Notes: generated by a model from the letters alone, not told the origin. A stretch of DNA of 64,000 nt from Anaerolineae bacterium (GCA_016931895.1 JAFGDY010000208.1:1-64000), one strand, 5' to 3'. Positions 51,920-60,622 are shown, counted from the stretch's first letter. A program made the numbers and translations.

Positions 51920-52711
51920 ATGTCACCATCCAGCCGAGTCAACTACGACGCCATTGCCCCCACCTACGACGAGCGCACCCGGGGCGGCTACCTGAAAGGC
52001 GTTACCCAGGCGTTGCAAAATCTGGCCCGGCAAGTTGAGGCGCGGCGGGTGCTGGACCTGGGCTGCGGCACAGGGCGCTCGTTGCGGGGCCTGGCCGAGA
52101 GTCGGCAGCCCGCCCCCCTCTGCTACGGCCTAGACTTCTCAGCCGGAATGTTGGCCCAGGCCCGCCAATTTGAGGCGCGCTACCGGCTGGCGCGCGCTTC
52201 CGCGCCGTTACCGCCCTTTGCCCCAAAAAGTTTCGACCTGGTCTTTTGCGTGCATGCCTTTCATCACTTTCCTAACAAGGCGCAAGTAGTACGGGCGGCG
52301 TACCGGATGCTGCGGCCGGGAGGGATTTTTGCCATTGTCAATTTTGACCCGTATGAAAGCCGCCGGAGCTGGTATGTTTACGATTATTTTGAGGGAGTCT
52401 ACGAAACCGACCTAAAACGTTTTCCCCGGCGGGCAGAACAGAATGAAATGCTCAACCAGGCCGGGTTTCAACAGATTGACACTCTGTTGGTAGAGCATAT
52501 TGAAGAAACCATTGTGGGAGAGGCTGTGTTTGATAACTACTTTTTGCAGAAAAACTCCAACTCGCAATTGATCCTGTTATCGGATGAAGCCTATCAAGCC
52601 GGCCTGGCCCGGATGTGGGCCAGGATTGCCGCAGCAAAGGCTAAGGGCGAGCAGGCGGTGTTTCAAACAGAGATCAAAAATTGGCTGTGCTTTGGCTTAA
52701 AACCACCCTGA
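51920..52711 (+). CDS. Class I SAM-dependent methyltransferase
   Basis: A 263-residue UbiE/Methyltransf_11-type enzyme. Motif I is VLDLGCGTGRSLRGL, preceded by YDAIAPTYDERTRGG, a pattern common in small-molecule methyltransferases; it continues with LDFSAGMLAQA and DLVFCVHAFHHFPN. A C-terminal half of about 110 residues probably binds the substrate. It starts nine bases after the cofE stop with AGAGG upstream of the ATG at 51920, so it is probably co-transcribed with the F420 genes. The substrate is not evident. Confidence 0.85.
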   Translation: MSPSSRVNYDAIAPTYDERTRGGYLKGVTQALQNLARQVEARRVLDLGCGTGRSLRGLAESRQPAPLCYGLDFSAGMLAQARQFEARYRLARASAPLPPFAPKSFDLVFCVHAFHHFPNKAQVVRAAYRMLRPGGIFAIVNFDPYESRRSWYVYDYFEGVYETDLKRFPRRAEQNEMLNQAGFQQIDTLLVEHIEETIVGEAVFDNYFLQKNSNSQLILLSDEAYQAGLARMWARIAAAKAKGEQAVFQTEIKNWLCFGLKPP

Positions 52712-52733
52712 AAGTGAGCGCGATAGTTTAGTA

Positions 52734-52933
52734 TTGGTGATTACTCACAGTTGCTCCGAGGAGTGACACGATGGGGAATCTCCGCTCTTGAAGGATACCT
52801 CTAAGAGCGTGTTTCTTAACTGTCATTTCAAGGTCGTCAGGCCGAGAAATCTCCTTATAACGTCCGCCTGAAGTAGATTTCTCGTCGCTACGCTTCTCGA
52901 AATGACATGCCGTCACTTATGGGTAATCACCAA
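52734..52933. mobile_element. MITE-like 200-bp element with terminal inverted repeats
   Basis: The ends are TTGGTGATTACTCA (52734-52747) and TGGGTAATCACCAA (52920-52933), reverse complements at 13 of 14 positions. TTAGTA lies directly left of the left end, and again one base right of the right end, as a possible short target duplication. Inside, a second inverted pair (TGTCATTTC near 52821 and GAAATGACA near 52899) encloses AGAAATCTCC and AGATTTCTCG, again roughly mirrored. No open reading frame. Part of the interior recurs at about 22503-22562. Confidence 0.6.
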
Positions 52934-52965
52934 CTTAGTACCCAGGCGCGCGTGCGTATGCTGGC

Positions 52966-53000
52966 AACAAAAACCCCCCCCCAGCAACCGGGGTTTTGAA
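52966..53000 (-). terminator. Terminator-like hairpin downstream of bioY
   Basis: On the minus strand AAAACCCCGG-TTGCTGG-GGGGGGTTTTTG forms a stem (AAAACCCC with GGGGTTTT) followed by a U-run, about 40 bases after the bioY stop. It fits a factor-independent terminator. Confidence 0.6.
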
Positions 53001-53039
53001 TTATAACAACACGTTTTATCGGTTTACACAACTCTGTAC

Positions 53040-53597
53040 TTATCGCCTAAAAAACAACCTTCCACTTTCAGCCACGCCTGCGGCTACCGCCGCCTTGACC
53101 AAATCAAACATGATGAAAGGAGCGACACCCCCCAACAGAGCCTTTTGTCCACTGCCCAACATAAAGGCCAGCCAGCTCATGCCGGCCAGGTAAACAACTC
53201 CCACGCCAACCAGCGCCGCGGCAAAGTTGCCCCACCAACTCCGCCCGGCCAACCGTTCCGCCAGCCAACCGGCGGTAAACGCCGCCGGGATAAAACCAAG
53301 GAGATAACCGGCGGTTGGGCCAAAAAAGGCTGCCGGCCCCGCGCCTTGGGCGTCAACGGGCAAACCCAGCGCCAGCAAGCCCAGGTAGCCAAATTGAGCG
53401 AACGCCCCACCCCGCGCTCCCAGCACTAACCCGGACAACACCACCGCCAGCGTTTGCAGGGTGATGGGCACCGGGGTAAACGGTAAAAAAATGGTGATCC
53501 GCGCGGCCAGGGCCGTTATAACCGTAAAAACAATGATGGCTGCCGCACGGCGCCATAAGGTTTCATTAAAGTAGAGGGTTAAAGAATTTGCGCGCAC
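53040..53597 (-). CDS. bioY: Biotin transporter BioY (ECF S-component)
   Basis: A 185-residue membrane protein with six helices that captures biotin. Family motifs: PFTPVPITLQTLAVVLSG, ARGGAFAQFGYLGLLALGLPV, FFGPTAGYLLGFIPAAF and ERLAGRSW. The start is a GTG at 53597 (VRANSLTLYF...) with AGGAG seven bases upstream; an ATG seven codons further up lacks a ribosome site. It may work alone or with ECF module subunits encoded elsewhere. No biotin synthesis genes or BirA are in the window. Confidence 0.92.
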   Translation of the reverse strand: MRANSLTLYFNETLWRRAAAIIVFTVITALAARITIFLPFTPVPITLQTLAVVLSGLVLGARGGAFAQFGYLGLLALGLPVDAQGAGPAAFFGPTAGYLLGFIPAAFTAGWLAERLAGRSWWGNFAAALVGVGVVYLAGMSWLAFMLGSGQKALLGGVAPFIMFDLVKAAVAAGVAESGRLFFRR

Positions 53598-53627
53598 TAT
53601 TTTTCTCCTGAAATGCAATTTGGCATT

Positions 53628-55835
53628 TTACCCGGTTTTAAAAACCAGTTTTTTGCCCCTTACTTGAATTTTAACGGTTGTGCCTGCCTGGGGGTCTTCT
53701 TTTAACAAAAAGTCGGCCATCGGTTCGCGGATGTTCTTTTCAATGATCCGGCGCAGGGGCCGGGCGCCCCATTCGGGATGGTCGTTTTGAGCCAGCAGCC
53801 AGGGTTTGACCTTATCCGCCAGCTCTAATTTAAGGTTACGAGTAGCCATTAACTGCTCTTCTTTGCGCAGCAACAGGTCCAGGATGTCGCCCAGGTTTTC
53901 GTCGCTCAACAGGTGGAAGAAGATGATGTCGGTCAGCCGGTTCAAAAACTCCGGGCGAAAATGGGTCTTCAGGGCTTCTTCGGCCATTTCTCGGGCTTCC
54001 GCCTCGCTCAATTCGGGGTTGGCCAGAAAACGGCTGCCGATGTTGCTGGTCATTAAAATAACGCACTCGCTGAAGCTGACGGTTTCGCCTTTGCCGCTGG
54101 TCAACCGGCCCTCGTCCATCACCTGCAACAGAACGTCAAACACTTTTACGCTGGCTTTTTCCACTTCGTCAAACAGCACCACGCTGTACGGCTGTTTTTT
54201 GACCGCGTCAGTCAGTTGGCCGCCCGCTTCGTGGCCCACGTACCCCGGGGGCGAGCCAATGAGCCGGTTCACCGATGAATCATCCATGTATTCGCTCATG
54301 TCCTGGGTAATCAGGGCCGTTTCCGTGCCAAACATAAACTCGGCCAGGGCTTTGGCCAGCTCGGTTTTGCCCACGCCCGTTGGCCCCAAAAAGAGGAAAG
54401 AGCCAATCGGCCGGCGGGGGTCTTTTAAACCCACGCGGGCCATTTTCACCGCCCGGCTCAAGGCTACTACCGCTTCGTCCTGGCCAATGATGCGCTGATG
54501 CAGGTGCTCGACCATGTTGGCGTAACGGTTCCGCTCATCGGCGCCCATATTTGTTACCGGGATGCCGGTCAGCAGGCTGGCGGCCACCATTACGTCATCC
54601 GGGTCAACCTGATTGTCTTTTTTAACGGCCGGATCGCCCCCGTCCCCCAAACTCATTTTAACCATAGCGCAGGTGCGATGCAGCAGGTGAACGGCTGCGC
54701 CGGGCAGCGGCTCCACCGTATAGTAACGCCCGGCCAGGCGGGCGGTTTCTTCCAGGCTTTTGTCAACAATGGTCAAATCGTAATCGGCCTGGAACGTGGT
54801 GCGCAGCACTTTGAGGATTTCCACCGTTTCCGGCACGGTGGCGGGCGGGATCTCCAGGCGCTGCACGTGGTCCATCACCGATGATTTGGCCAGGCGATCA
54901 TTGTAACGGCCCTCGGTGGTAGTGCCCACAATCACCACGTCGTCGGCCAGGAGAGCCTTTTGCAATTCTTTGCCGGCCCGTTCCTGAAACTCGGCCCGGA
55001 TGCCGCCAAAAAAACGGCTAATATCAGGCACAAACAGGATGCCGCCTTGGGCCAGGCGCAGCCCGGCTTGCAGGGCGGTGAGGGTGTTATCCAGCAGGGC
55101 CGGTTCGTTGATCTGCACCACGGCCTTTAGCCCTACCGGGCCTTTGCCCTCGGCAATCAACTGGGCCAGGGCCAGGGCCAGCGATTGTTTGCCGATGCCC
55201 GTTGGCCCCACCAGGATCACGTGCCGGTCGCGGGCCATGGAGAGCAAGTTGACCAAATCGCGCAATACGTCATCCCGAAAATAAACCGGGGCCATTTGGC
55301 CGTTTTTGGCCAGGGCCACGTGGTCAATGGCGGTGGCCCCGCTGGCCAGGGAGGGCCGGCCCATGGCATCCAGAACGGCCCGTTGAGTAATGCCCAATTT
55401 ATTGAGCAGGCGCGACGTGCCCACGCTGATCTCGGTCATCACGGCCAGGGCGTGGGCCGTGTTGCACCAGGCTTCATCCCGCGATCTGGCTACGGTCAAG
55501 CCCTCGTCCAACACAATCAGCATTTCTTCGCTCAGGGGAATGCGCTTGCGATTGTCGGCCACAAAATCAAATTCCATGTCGCGGGCCGCGCGCTCAGCCG
55601 CCATGCGCTCAACGTCCTGCTCAAAGTCGGCCCAGTTAAAGCCGCGCTCCTTGCTAAAGTTGCGCAGCAGCCGATGGGCTTCTACATCGGGCATTTTTAC
55701 AAAGGCCAGCAGCAAAATCTCCGCCGTCATCACCCGCTTCTTATTGCCGCTCATTAAAGAGACGGCCTGGTTGAGGGCATGGGCTAAAGTTTTGGAGGGT
55801 ATTTTGCTGGATAACGTTCCTCGTTTGGGGGCCAT
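53628..55835 (-). CDS. Clp/Hsp100 ATPase with a degenerate first AAA domain
   Basis: A 735-residue protein of the ClpA/ClpB/ClpC family. An N-domain (about 10-160, with ALNQAVSLMSGNKKRVMTAE) precedes two AAA domains. In D1 (about 190-400) the Walker A reads GPTGIGKQSL, with Gln replacing Thr/Ser, and the Walker B region is ILFVPDIS, lacking the catalytic Glu, so D1 is probably inactive. D2 (about 470-720) is intact: GPTGVGKTELAKAL, VVLFDEVEKA, and LLQVMDEGRLT. No ClpB-type middle coiled coil and no IGL/IGF ClpP-binding loop are visible. It could unfold proteins without ClpP. Substrate unknown. Confidence 0.86.
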   Translation of the reverse strand: MAPKRGTLSSKIPSKTLAHALNQAVSLMSGNKKRVMTAEILLLAFVKMPDVEAHRLLRNFSKERGFNWADFEQDVERMAAERAARDMEFDFVADNRKRIPLSEEMLIVLDEGLTVARSRDEAWCNTAHALAVMTEISVGTSRLLNKLGITQRAVLDAMGRPSLASGATAIDHVALAKNGQMAPVYFRDDVLRDLVNLLSMARDRHVILVGPTGIGKQSLALALAQLIAEGKGPVGLKAVVQINEPALLDNTLTALQAGLRLAQGGILFVPDISRFFGGIRAEFQERAGKELQKALLADDVVIVGTTTEGRYNDRLAKSSVMDHVQRLEIPPATVPETVEILKVLRTTFQADYDLTIVDKSLEETARLAGRYYTVEPLPGAAVHLLHRTCAMVKMSLGDGGDPAVKKDNQVDPDDVMVAASLLTGIPVTNMGADERNRYANMVEHLHQRIIGQDEAVVALSRAVKMARVGLKDPRRPIGSFLFLGPTGVGKTELAKALAEFMFGTETALITQDMSEYMDDSSVNRLIGSPPGYVGHEAGGQLTDAVKKQPYSVVLFDEVEKASVKVFDVLLQVMDEGRLTSGKGETVSFSECVILMTSNIGSRFLANPELSEAEAREMAEEALKTHFRPEFLNRLTDIIFFHLLSDENLGDILDLLLRKEEQLMATRNLKLELADKVKPWLLAQNDHPEWGARPLRRIIEKNIREPMADFLLKEDPQAGTTVKIQVRGKKLVFKTG

Positions 55836-55994
55836 TAATACTCCTGCGTTGTCACTGTGTCTGGCTGTACGTCAGCCTCATTATAGCACACAGACCCACT
55901 CGACCACAAACACGGCTCACCCGCTGACTTCTTTAATCGTCAAAAAAACGAATTCCTGATATAATGGGGGTCATTATAATGCGGGGAAATCAAA

Positions 55995-56510
55995 ATGTCT
56001 GACGAAATACTACAAGTGATTTCAACCCTGGTCCCAACCGTGTTGCTGGTTGGGTTGGGCCTGTTTTGGTTATTCAGGTTTATCATCGCCCGTCGCTGGA
56101 ACAAACACCGGGCGGCCACAGTGGGCCAGTGGGAGGCGGAAGGGATAGAATTTGTGCGCGGCCCGGCCGGGGGCCAGTTTGGGGGATTGGAGTCAATGGG
56201 CCTTAAGGGAGTGGCGCGCGGCATTGGCCTGGCGGTAATGACCGACAAAGATTTGCGCGTGACCCGGGCCAGCCCGCCCGGCGTGTGGTGTGTAACCTAT
56301 AAACAAATCAAGGGCGTAACCGTTCAGCAATCCTTTATGGGCCACACGGCCCAAAAAACGCCCTTTATTGTGGTGCGGTTTGTGCAAGACGGCCGGCCGG
56401 ATAAGTTGGGCTTTCAGGTAAATAACGTTGAAGAATGGGCCGGGGATTTAGCCAAAGCCGCCGGCGTTTCCGGCAAAGGTCTGAAAAAGAAAAACAGATC
56501 AAGGAGCTGA
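55995..56510 (+). CDS. Membrane-anchored protein of unknown function, possible PH/GRAM-like domain
   Basis: A 171-residue protein with one N-terminal membrane helix (about 10-32, LVPTVLLVGLGLFWLFRFII), then a basic loop and a beta-rich domain (about 50-160) with VMTDKDLRVTR and VWCVTYKQIKGVTVQQSF, suggestive of PH/GRAM-like sheets. The C-terminus is Lys-rich. I do not recognise a family. It precedes the HAD gene by three bases, so they form an operon. Two TATAAT boxes lie upstream (55960-55965 and 55975-55980), without clear -35 boxes. Confidence 0.6.
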   Translation: MSDEILQVISTLVPTVLLVGLGLFWLFRFIIARRWNKHRAATVGQWEAEGIEFVRGPAGGQFGGLESMGLKGVARGIGLAVMTDKDLRVTRASPPGVWCVTYKQIKGVTVQQSFMGHTAQKTPFIVVRFVQDGRPDKLGFQVNNVEEWAGDLAKAAGVSGKGLKKKNRSRS

Positions 56511-56513
56511 CAC

Positions 56514-57248
56514 TTGACCACCCTCACCGTTTTGCTTGATCTAGACAATACGCTGCTGGGCAACGATATGAACCATTTTTTGCCCCCTTACGCGGCGGCT
56601 TTGCAGAAACATCTGAAAAAATTCACCGATGAGCAAGATTTGTGGCCAATGCTTGTTGCTTCGGTGCAGGTGATGCAGGCCAACCAGGACCCCACCGTGA
56701 CCAATCACGAGTCCTTTTACCGCGACTTTACTCGCCGCCTGGGGCTTTCTTACGAAGTTATCCAACCTTCTATTGACGTTTTTTACCACGAAGACTTTCC
56801 GCAACTGCAACCATACACCACCCGCCGACCCCAAGCGCAGGCTGTGGTGCGCCGTTTGCTGGCGGATGGTCACCAGGTGGTCATTGCCACCAGCCCGCTT
56901 TTTCCGGCCCAGGCCATTGAGCAGCGAATGGCCTGGGCCGGCGTGGACGGGTTTCCTTACGCGCTGGTCACCACCATGGAGAACAGCCACTACTCCAAAC
57001 CAAACCCGGCCTACTACCGGGAAATATTAAGCAAAACCAACAGCTCGCCGGAGACCACCTGGATGGTGGGCGACGACGTGGAAAACGATATTATCCCGGC
57101 CCACGCCCTGGGTTTGAGCACCTGGTGGATCACCCCGGAGCGGGCTATTGACATCCAACCGCCCCCCGCCTGCGACCGGCAAGGAACCCTGGCCGATTTT
57201 TTGGCCTGGCTGGAAGCAGGCGGCTTATCCGGCCCCGGCGCTGTTTAA
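56514..57248 (+). CDS. HAD-superfamily phosphatase
   Basis: A 244-residue hydrolase of the haloacid dehalogenase superfamily. Motif I is LLDLDNTLLGND (two Asp), motif II is VIATSP, and motif III/IV is SKPNPAYYREIL followed by WMVGDDVENDIIPAHALG. A helical cap (about 20-110) is present. The start is TTG at 56514 with AAGGAG eight bases upstream; no better ATG occurs before motif I. The substrate is not evident. It shares an operon with the PH-like gene. Confidence 0.85.
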   Translation: MTTLTVLLDLDNTLLGNDMNHFLPPYAAALQKHLKKFTDEQDLWPMLVASVQVMQANQDPTVTNHESFYRDFTRRLGLSYEVIQPSIDVFYHEDFPQLQPYTTRRPQAQAVVRRLLADGHQVVIATSPLFPAQAIEQRMAWAGVDGFPYALVTTMENSHYSKPNPAYYREILSKTNSSPETTWMVGDDVENDIIPAHALGLSTWWITPERAIDIQPPPACDRQGTLADFLAWLEAGGLSGPGAV

Positions 57249-57289
57249 CCATTTTCCGCAAATAAGTTTGTAGACAGGCTAACTCCGTT

Positions 57290-58885
57290 TTAAGCCCCCA
57301 AAGCCCTATACTCAAACCAATCAAAATCCGCGACATTTTGGCCGGGCTGCCCGTTGCTGCTGGCATACATTCCCAGGTACGCCCCCACAAAGCCGCCGGC
57401 CACCGGCGTGCTGAGAATACGCCCGTCTACGGCCTGGGCCACCACCTGCCATGCTTCGGCCGCGGTAGCAATATAAAAGCTATAACGTTGACCCACTGCC
57501 TCAACTTTGAAATAGACCCGCTTTGTCTCAATGGCTTTTTCGGCCAAAACCGTTTCCTCACCATGCTCGCGTTTAATGAGCCGGACCATGGAACCTTTGC
57601 CTTCAACTTGGGTAACCACAAAACGAAAATGAAAATTGCTGTTTTGCAGCAATACAATCCCCGCGCACTCGTCCGCACTTTGGGGTGAAAAGTCCATCAC
57701 GGTGCGAGCAGCAAAATTAATATGCTGTTGCCGCCGCCCAACAAAGCTGGGGTTGGCCTGTTCAGAGAGCATCTGCGGGCGTAAACGTAGCCGCAGATAA
57801 CCGGGACGCTCCGTCAGGCTGTAAAAATCGTCACGAGGGGTACGGATGAAATTCCAACACCCGGCCAGTGTTTCGGCCTCAAAGTTATCGCAAGCAGGTT
57901 GGGTGGGCCAACGATGTTCGGGCAGATTGGGCACAGGATATTCAAACTCAATGCGGCCGGCGCCGGGACTGACGATAGGCCAATCCTCTTCCCAACGCAC
58001 CGGGGCCAAAAACGTTTCCCGGCCCAGGTTGTAAAAATAACCGTCGTAGGGACGCATAGCCAGGGCCACCAGCCACCACTCGCCATGTTGCGTTTCCACC
58101 AAATCGGCATGGCCGGTACCAACAATAGGGTAGTCCAGTCCCAGGTGGCGATGGGTGAGAATGGGGTTGCGCGGATTGGCTTCATAAGGGCCGGTGATAT
58201 GTTTACTGCGGGCGATGGTTACGGCGTGATTGTGGTGGGTGCCGCCCTCGGCAATCAACAAATAATACATTCCGTTGATCTTGTAAAGATGGGGCGCTTC
58301 GGCATGCACCCCTCCTTTTAGCGCCCCATCCCACAAGGAATGTTTAGGGCCGGTCAACTGCATGGTGGGCAGGTCGAGTTCTTGCAGCCAAATTTCACGA
58401 TGCCCCGTAAATTGTTCGCCCGCCGGGGGCACGCGGTTGCCGGTATACCACACCCGTCCATCGTCGTCAAACAAAAGCGAAGGATCAATGCCGGGCGCAT
58501 CCTCCAGCCAGACCGGCTCCGACCATGGCCCCGCCGGATGGGTGGCGGTGACAATAAAGTTGTCACGGCCGGCCGGCTGGTCTACCAGGGTATTGATCAC
58601 ATAGAACGTGCCCGCATGGTAACGGATGGTGGGCGCATACAACCCCCCGGTAGGCCGGACGCCATCCGCTCCCAACTGCGACCGGATACTATCCAGGTTC
58701 AACTGCGAGGGGCGATCCAGGATGTGACCAAGCTGTTGCCAGTGCACCAGATCCCGGCTGTGGAAAATGGGCAGGCCGGGAAAATATTCAAAAGTTGAAG
58801 TTATCAGGTAGTAATCTTCACCCACCCGGCAAATGGAAGGGTCTGGATAAAATCCCGGTAAAATTGGATTTTGAAACGTTTGCAT
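57290..58885 (-). CDS. GH43-family glycoside hydrolase (beta-xylosidase/arabinofuranosidase-like)
   Basis: A 531-residue protein. The five-bladed propeller (about 1-315) opens with NPILPGFYPDPSICRVGEDY, where the Asp of PDPS is the general base, and shows GIDPSLLFDDDGRVWYTGN with the second Asp and GGVHAEAPHLYKINGMYYL with the catalytic Glu, all in the expected order. A C-terminal beta-sandwich (about 335-531), typical of the GH43 xylosidase group, follows. The start at 58885 gives MQTFQNPIL and has TGAGG upstream. There is no signal peptide, so it should act inside the cell on imported xylo- or arabino-oligosaccharides. Confidence 0.92.
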   Translation of the reverse strand: MQTFQNPILPGFYPDPSICRVGEDYYLITSTFEYFPGLPIFHSRDLVHWQQLGHILDRPSQLNLDSIRSQLGADGVRPTGGLYAPTIRYHAGTFYVINTLVDQPAGRDNFIVTATHPAGPWSEPVWLEDAPGIDPSLLFDDDGRVWYTGNRVPPAGEQFTGHREIWLQELDLPTMQLTGPKHSLWDGALKGGVHAEAPHLYKINGMYYLLIAEGGTHHNHAVTIARSKHITGPYEANPRNPILTHRHLGLDYPIVGTGHADLVETQHGEWWLVALAMRPYDGYFYNLGRETFLAPVRWEEDWPIVSPGAGRIEFEYPVPNLPEHRWPTQPACDNFEAETLAGCWNFIRTPRDDFYSLTERPGYLRLRLRPQMLSEQANPSFVGRRQQHINFAARTVMDFSPQSADECAGIVLLQNSNFHFRFVVTQVEGKGSMVRLIKREHGEETVLAEKAIETKRVYFKVEAVGQRYSFYIATAAEAWQVVAQAVDGRILSTPVAGGFVGAYLGMYASSNGQPGQNVADFDWFEYRALGA

Positions 58886-58920
58886 GTTGCACCTCAATAA
58901 TTAACGTGATTGACTTTAGG

Positions 58921-59436
58921 CTATTTTAAGGACTCTGGCCGATAGGGTGCTTTTGCCCCCAGATCACCGACAAACTCAGGCAAGTTGGTATGGCCCAACA
59001 TTTGTCGCACGGCCATTGCTTCCCCAATATGATACCAATAATGATACAGCGCTCTTTGCAGAAGGGTACCGGCATCTTCCGGGTGAGGTTGGCCATTCCA
59101 TTCAAAGTGAGTTTGCAAAATTTCGGGTGTCACCGTGTCTAAATATACGTCCGCTTCAGCGGTAACAGCGCGCCACACCTGCCACATTTCGTCCAGGGGG
59201 GGGACGCTAGCGGGTTTGCCAAAGCCGACTAAATCGTTAAGTTCGGGGAACAGGGTTTTGCCCTGGGCGGCCAACACCCAGTAACGATTTTCTTGATTAG
59301 CCAGATGACCAATCATCCAACTAATGCAATTCATTGGCTTTAACCGCCGGCAAGCATCTTGATCCGAAATCCCGGCCAGGGCACGCTGTAATTCACTACG
59401 AGCAAAACGTAATTGCGTCACAAGAGGGTGAGTCAT
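58921..59436 (-). CDS. DinB-like four-helix-bundle protein
   Basis: A 171-residue protein of the DinB_2 family (four-helix bundle with a three-His metal site). Candidate ligands are His in MIGHLANQENRYW (about 43), and two in LYHYWYHIGEAMAVR near residue 130-140; these are the spacings of the family. DinB proteins include thiol-S-transferases and unassigned members; no reaction can be named here. It lies downstream of the divergent promoter region before the frameshifted gene and its start follows a moderate ribosome site. Confidence 0.82.
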   Translation of the reverse strand: MTHPLVTQLRFARSELQRALAGISDQDACRRLKPMNCISWMIGHLANQENRYWVLAAQGKTLFPELNDLVGFGKPASVPPLDEMWQVWRAVTAEADVYLDTVTPEILQTHFEWNGQPHPEDAGTLLQRALYHYWYHIGEAMAVRQMLGHTNLPEFVGDLGAKAPYRPESLK

Positions 59437-59536
59437 TATTCATTCCTTTCATCATCAAACATTTTAGATGCCCGCATTTTAACACATCTCCATCTATTGA
59501 CAATTAACAGGGTATTTTTTAAAAACAAGAGCGGTG

Positions 59537-59565
59537 TTGCGCCCTCAGTTGGATGCGTGTATCAT
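59537..59565 (+). promoter_or_regulatory. Promoter for the frameshifted TIM-barrel gene
   Basis: TTGCGC (59537-59542), 17-base spacer, TATCAT (59560-59565) preceded by TG (extended -10). Transcription would start near 59572, about 70 bases before the ATG at 59641. Confidence 0.5.
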
Positions 59566-59640
59566 GATGGGTGATTATCGTAACACGGAGAGGAATTGCG
59601 GTAAGAGAATACAATAAGAAAACCCAACGGAGCATAAAAA

Positions 59641-60473
59641 ATGGCTGAATTTCCAAGAACCATCGTGGGGGGGTATCTGTTTCCCGCCTGATAATCGGCA
59701 CCAATTGGTTTCTGGGTTACTCGCATACCAGCGCGGCCAAGGATAAATTCATTAAAACCTACCACACTCGCAATAGCATCACCGAGGTAATGGCCGTTTT
59801 CTTTAACCACGGCATTGATACCGTCATGGGGCCACTGAACCCTCTGCTACACGAGGCCATGACCGAAACCGAGCAGCGCACAGGCCGCAAAGGCATTTTG
59901 ATCACCACCCCCCATTTTAACATCCTGCCCGGCGGCCCGGCGGAGATGGAACCGGAACGGGTTTTTGATACCTGCCAAGCGGACGGCGCTACCTTCTGCA
60001 TGCCGCACCAGTGCATCACCGACGCCCTGATGGACAAGATGCACCAGAAAATCCGCGACATTGACCGCTACACCAAAATGATCCGCGAGCGAGAAATGAT
60101 CCCGGGCCTATCCACCCACATGCCGGAAACAATCCCTTACGCCGATAACACCGGCGCGGACTTGGAAACTTACATCCAAATCTACAACGCCATGGGCTTT
60201 CTGATGCAGGTGGAGGTGGATTGGGTGATGCGGATCATTAAAAACGCCAAAAAGCCGGTGATAACCATTAAGCCCCTGGCCGCAGGCAGCCTGCTGCCGC
60301 CCGTTGGCCTGGCTTTTGTGTGGAACACCATCCGCGACCAGGATATGGTGTCCATTGGCACCGCCACCCCTGATGAAGCCCGCGAGGTTATTGAACTTTC
60401 AGAAGACTTTTTGAGCCGCCGTTTGCCGGATAACCCGTTGCAGCAGACGCGCAGCAAAAAATCGTTGGTATAA
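59641..60473 (+). pseudogene. TIM-barrel aldo/keto-reductase-like gene split by a one-base frameshift in a G tract
   Basis: From the ATG at 59641 (GGAG upstream) the reading frame gives MAEFPRTIVGG and then stops. In the next frame the protein continues VSVSRLIIGTNWFLGYSHTS, then through the internal Met at 59790 to 60473. The switch happens at a run of seven G bases (59667-59673). With eight Gs the two frames join perfectly. The complete product would be about 277 residues, with TIM-barrel-like alternation and segments FVWNTIRDQDMVSIG and AGSLLPPVG near the C-terminus, resembling aldo/keto-reductase-related proteins, although a clear catalytic tetrad is not seen. The break may be an assembly error, a real mutation, a phase-variable tract or programmed -1 frameshifting. 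Confidence 0.8.
59667..59673 (+). other. Homopolymer G7 at the frameshift site
   Basis: Seven G bases between ATCGT and TATC. An eighth G would restore the reading frame. Also a possible slippery site for ribosomes (GTG GGG GGG). Confidence 0.9.
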
Positions 60474-60523
60474 CAACTTTTAGCATTACTACTCACGGCC
60501 AAACTTAACACTCCTGGCATCAC

Positions 60524-60581
60524 CGACGAGGGACGAAGGACGAACGACGCAACGTGGTCGTTGGTCATTGGCCGTTGGTCA
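60524..60581. repeat. Heptad-repeat hairpin array, copy D
   Basis: Left arm GACGAGG, GACGAAG, GACGAAC, GACG; then CAACG; right arm TGGTCGT, TGGTCAT, TGGCCGT, TGGTCAG. The left arm reads GACNAAY-like units and the right arm their complements. It sits between the frameshifted gene and the leader of the sugar-binding lipoprotein gene. Confidence 0.75.
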
Positions 60582-60622
60582 GGAATGTCAAAACTTATTA
60601 AATTTGGAGGAATAAACAGAAT

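Larger units (their letters stand above)
52712..53039. other. Intergenic region with MITE-like element and BioY terminator
   Basis: Between the methyltransferase and bioY genes there is no gene; the space is occupied by a 200-bp repeat element (52734-52933) and a terminator-like hairpin (52966-53000). Confidence 0.7.
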
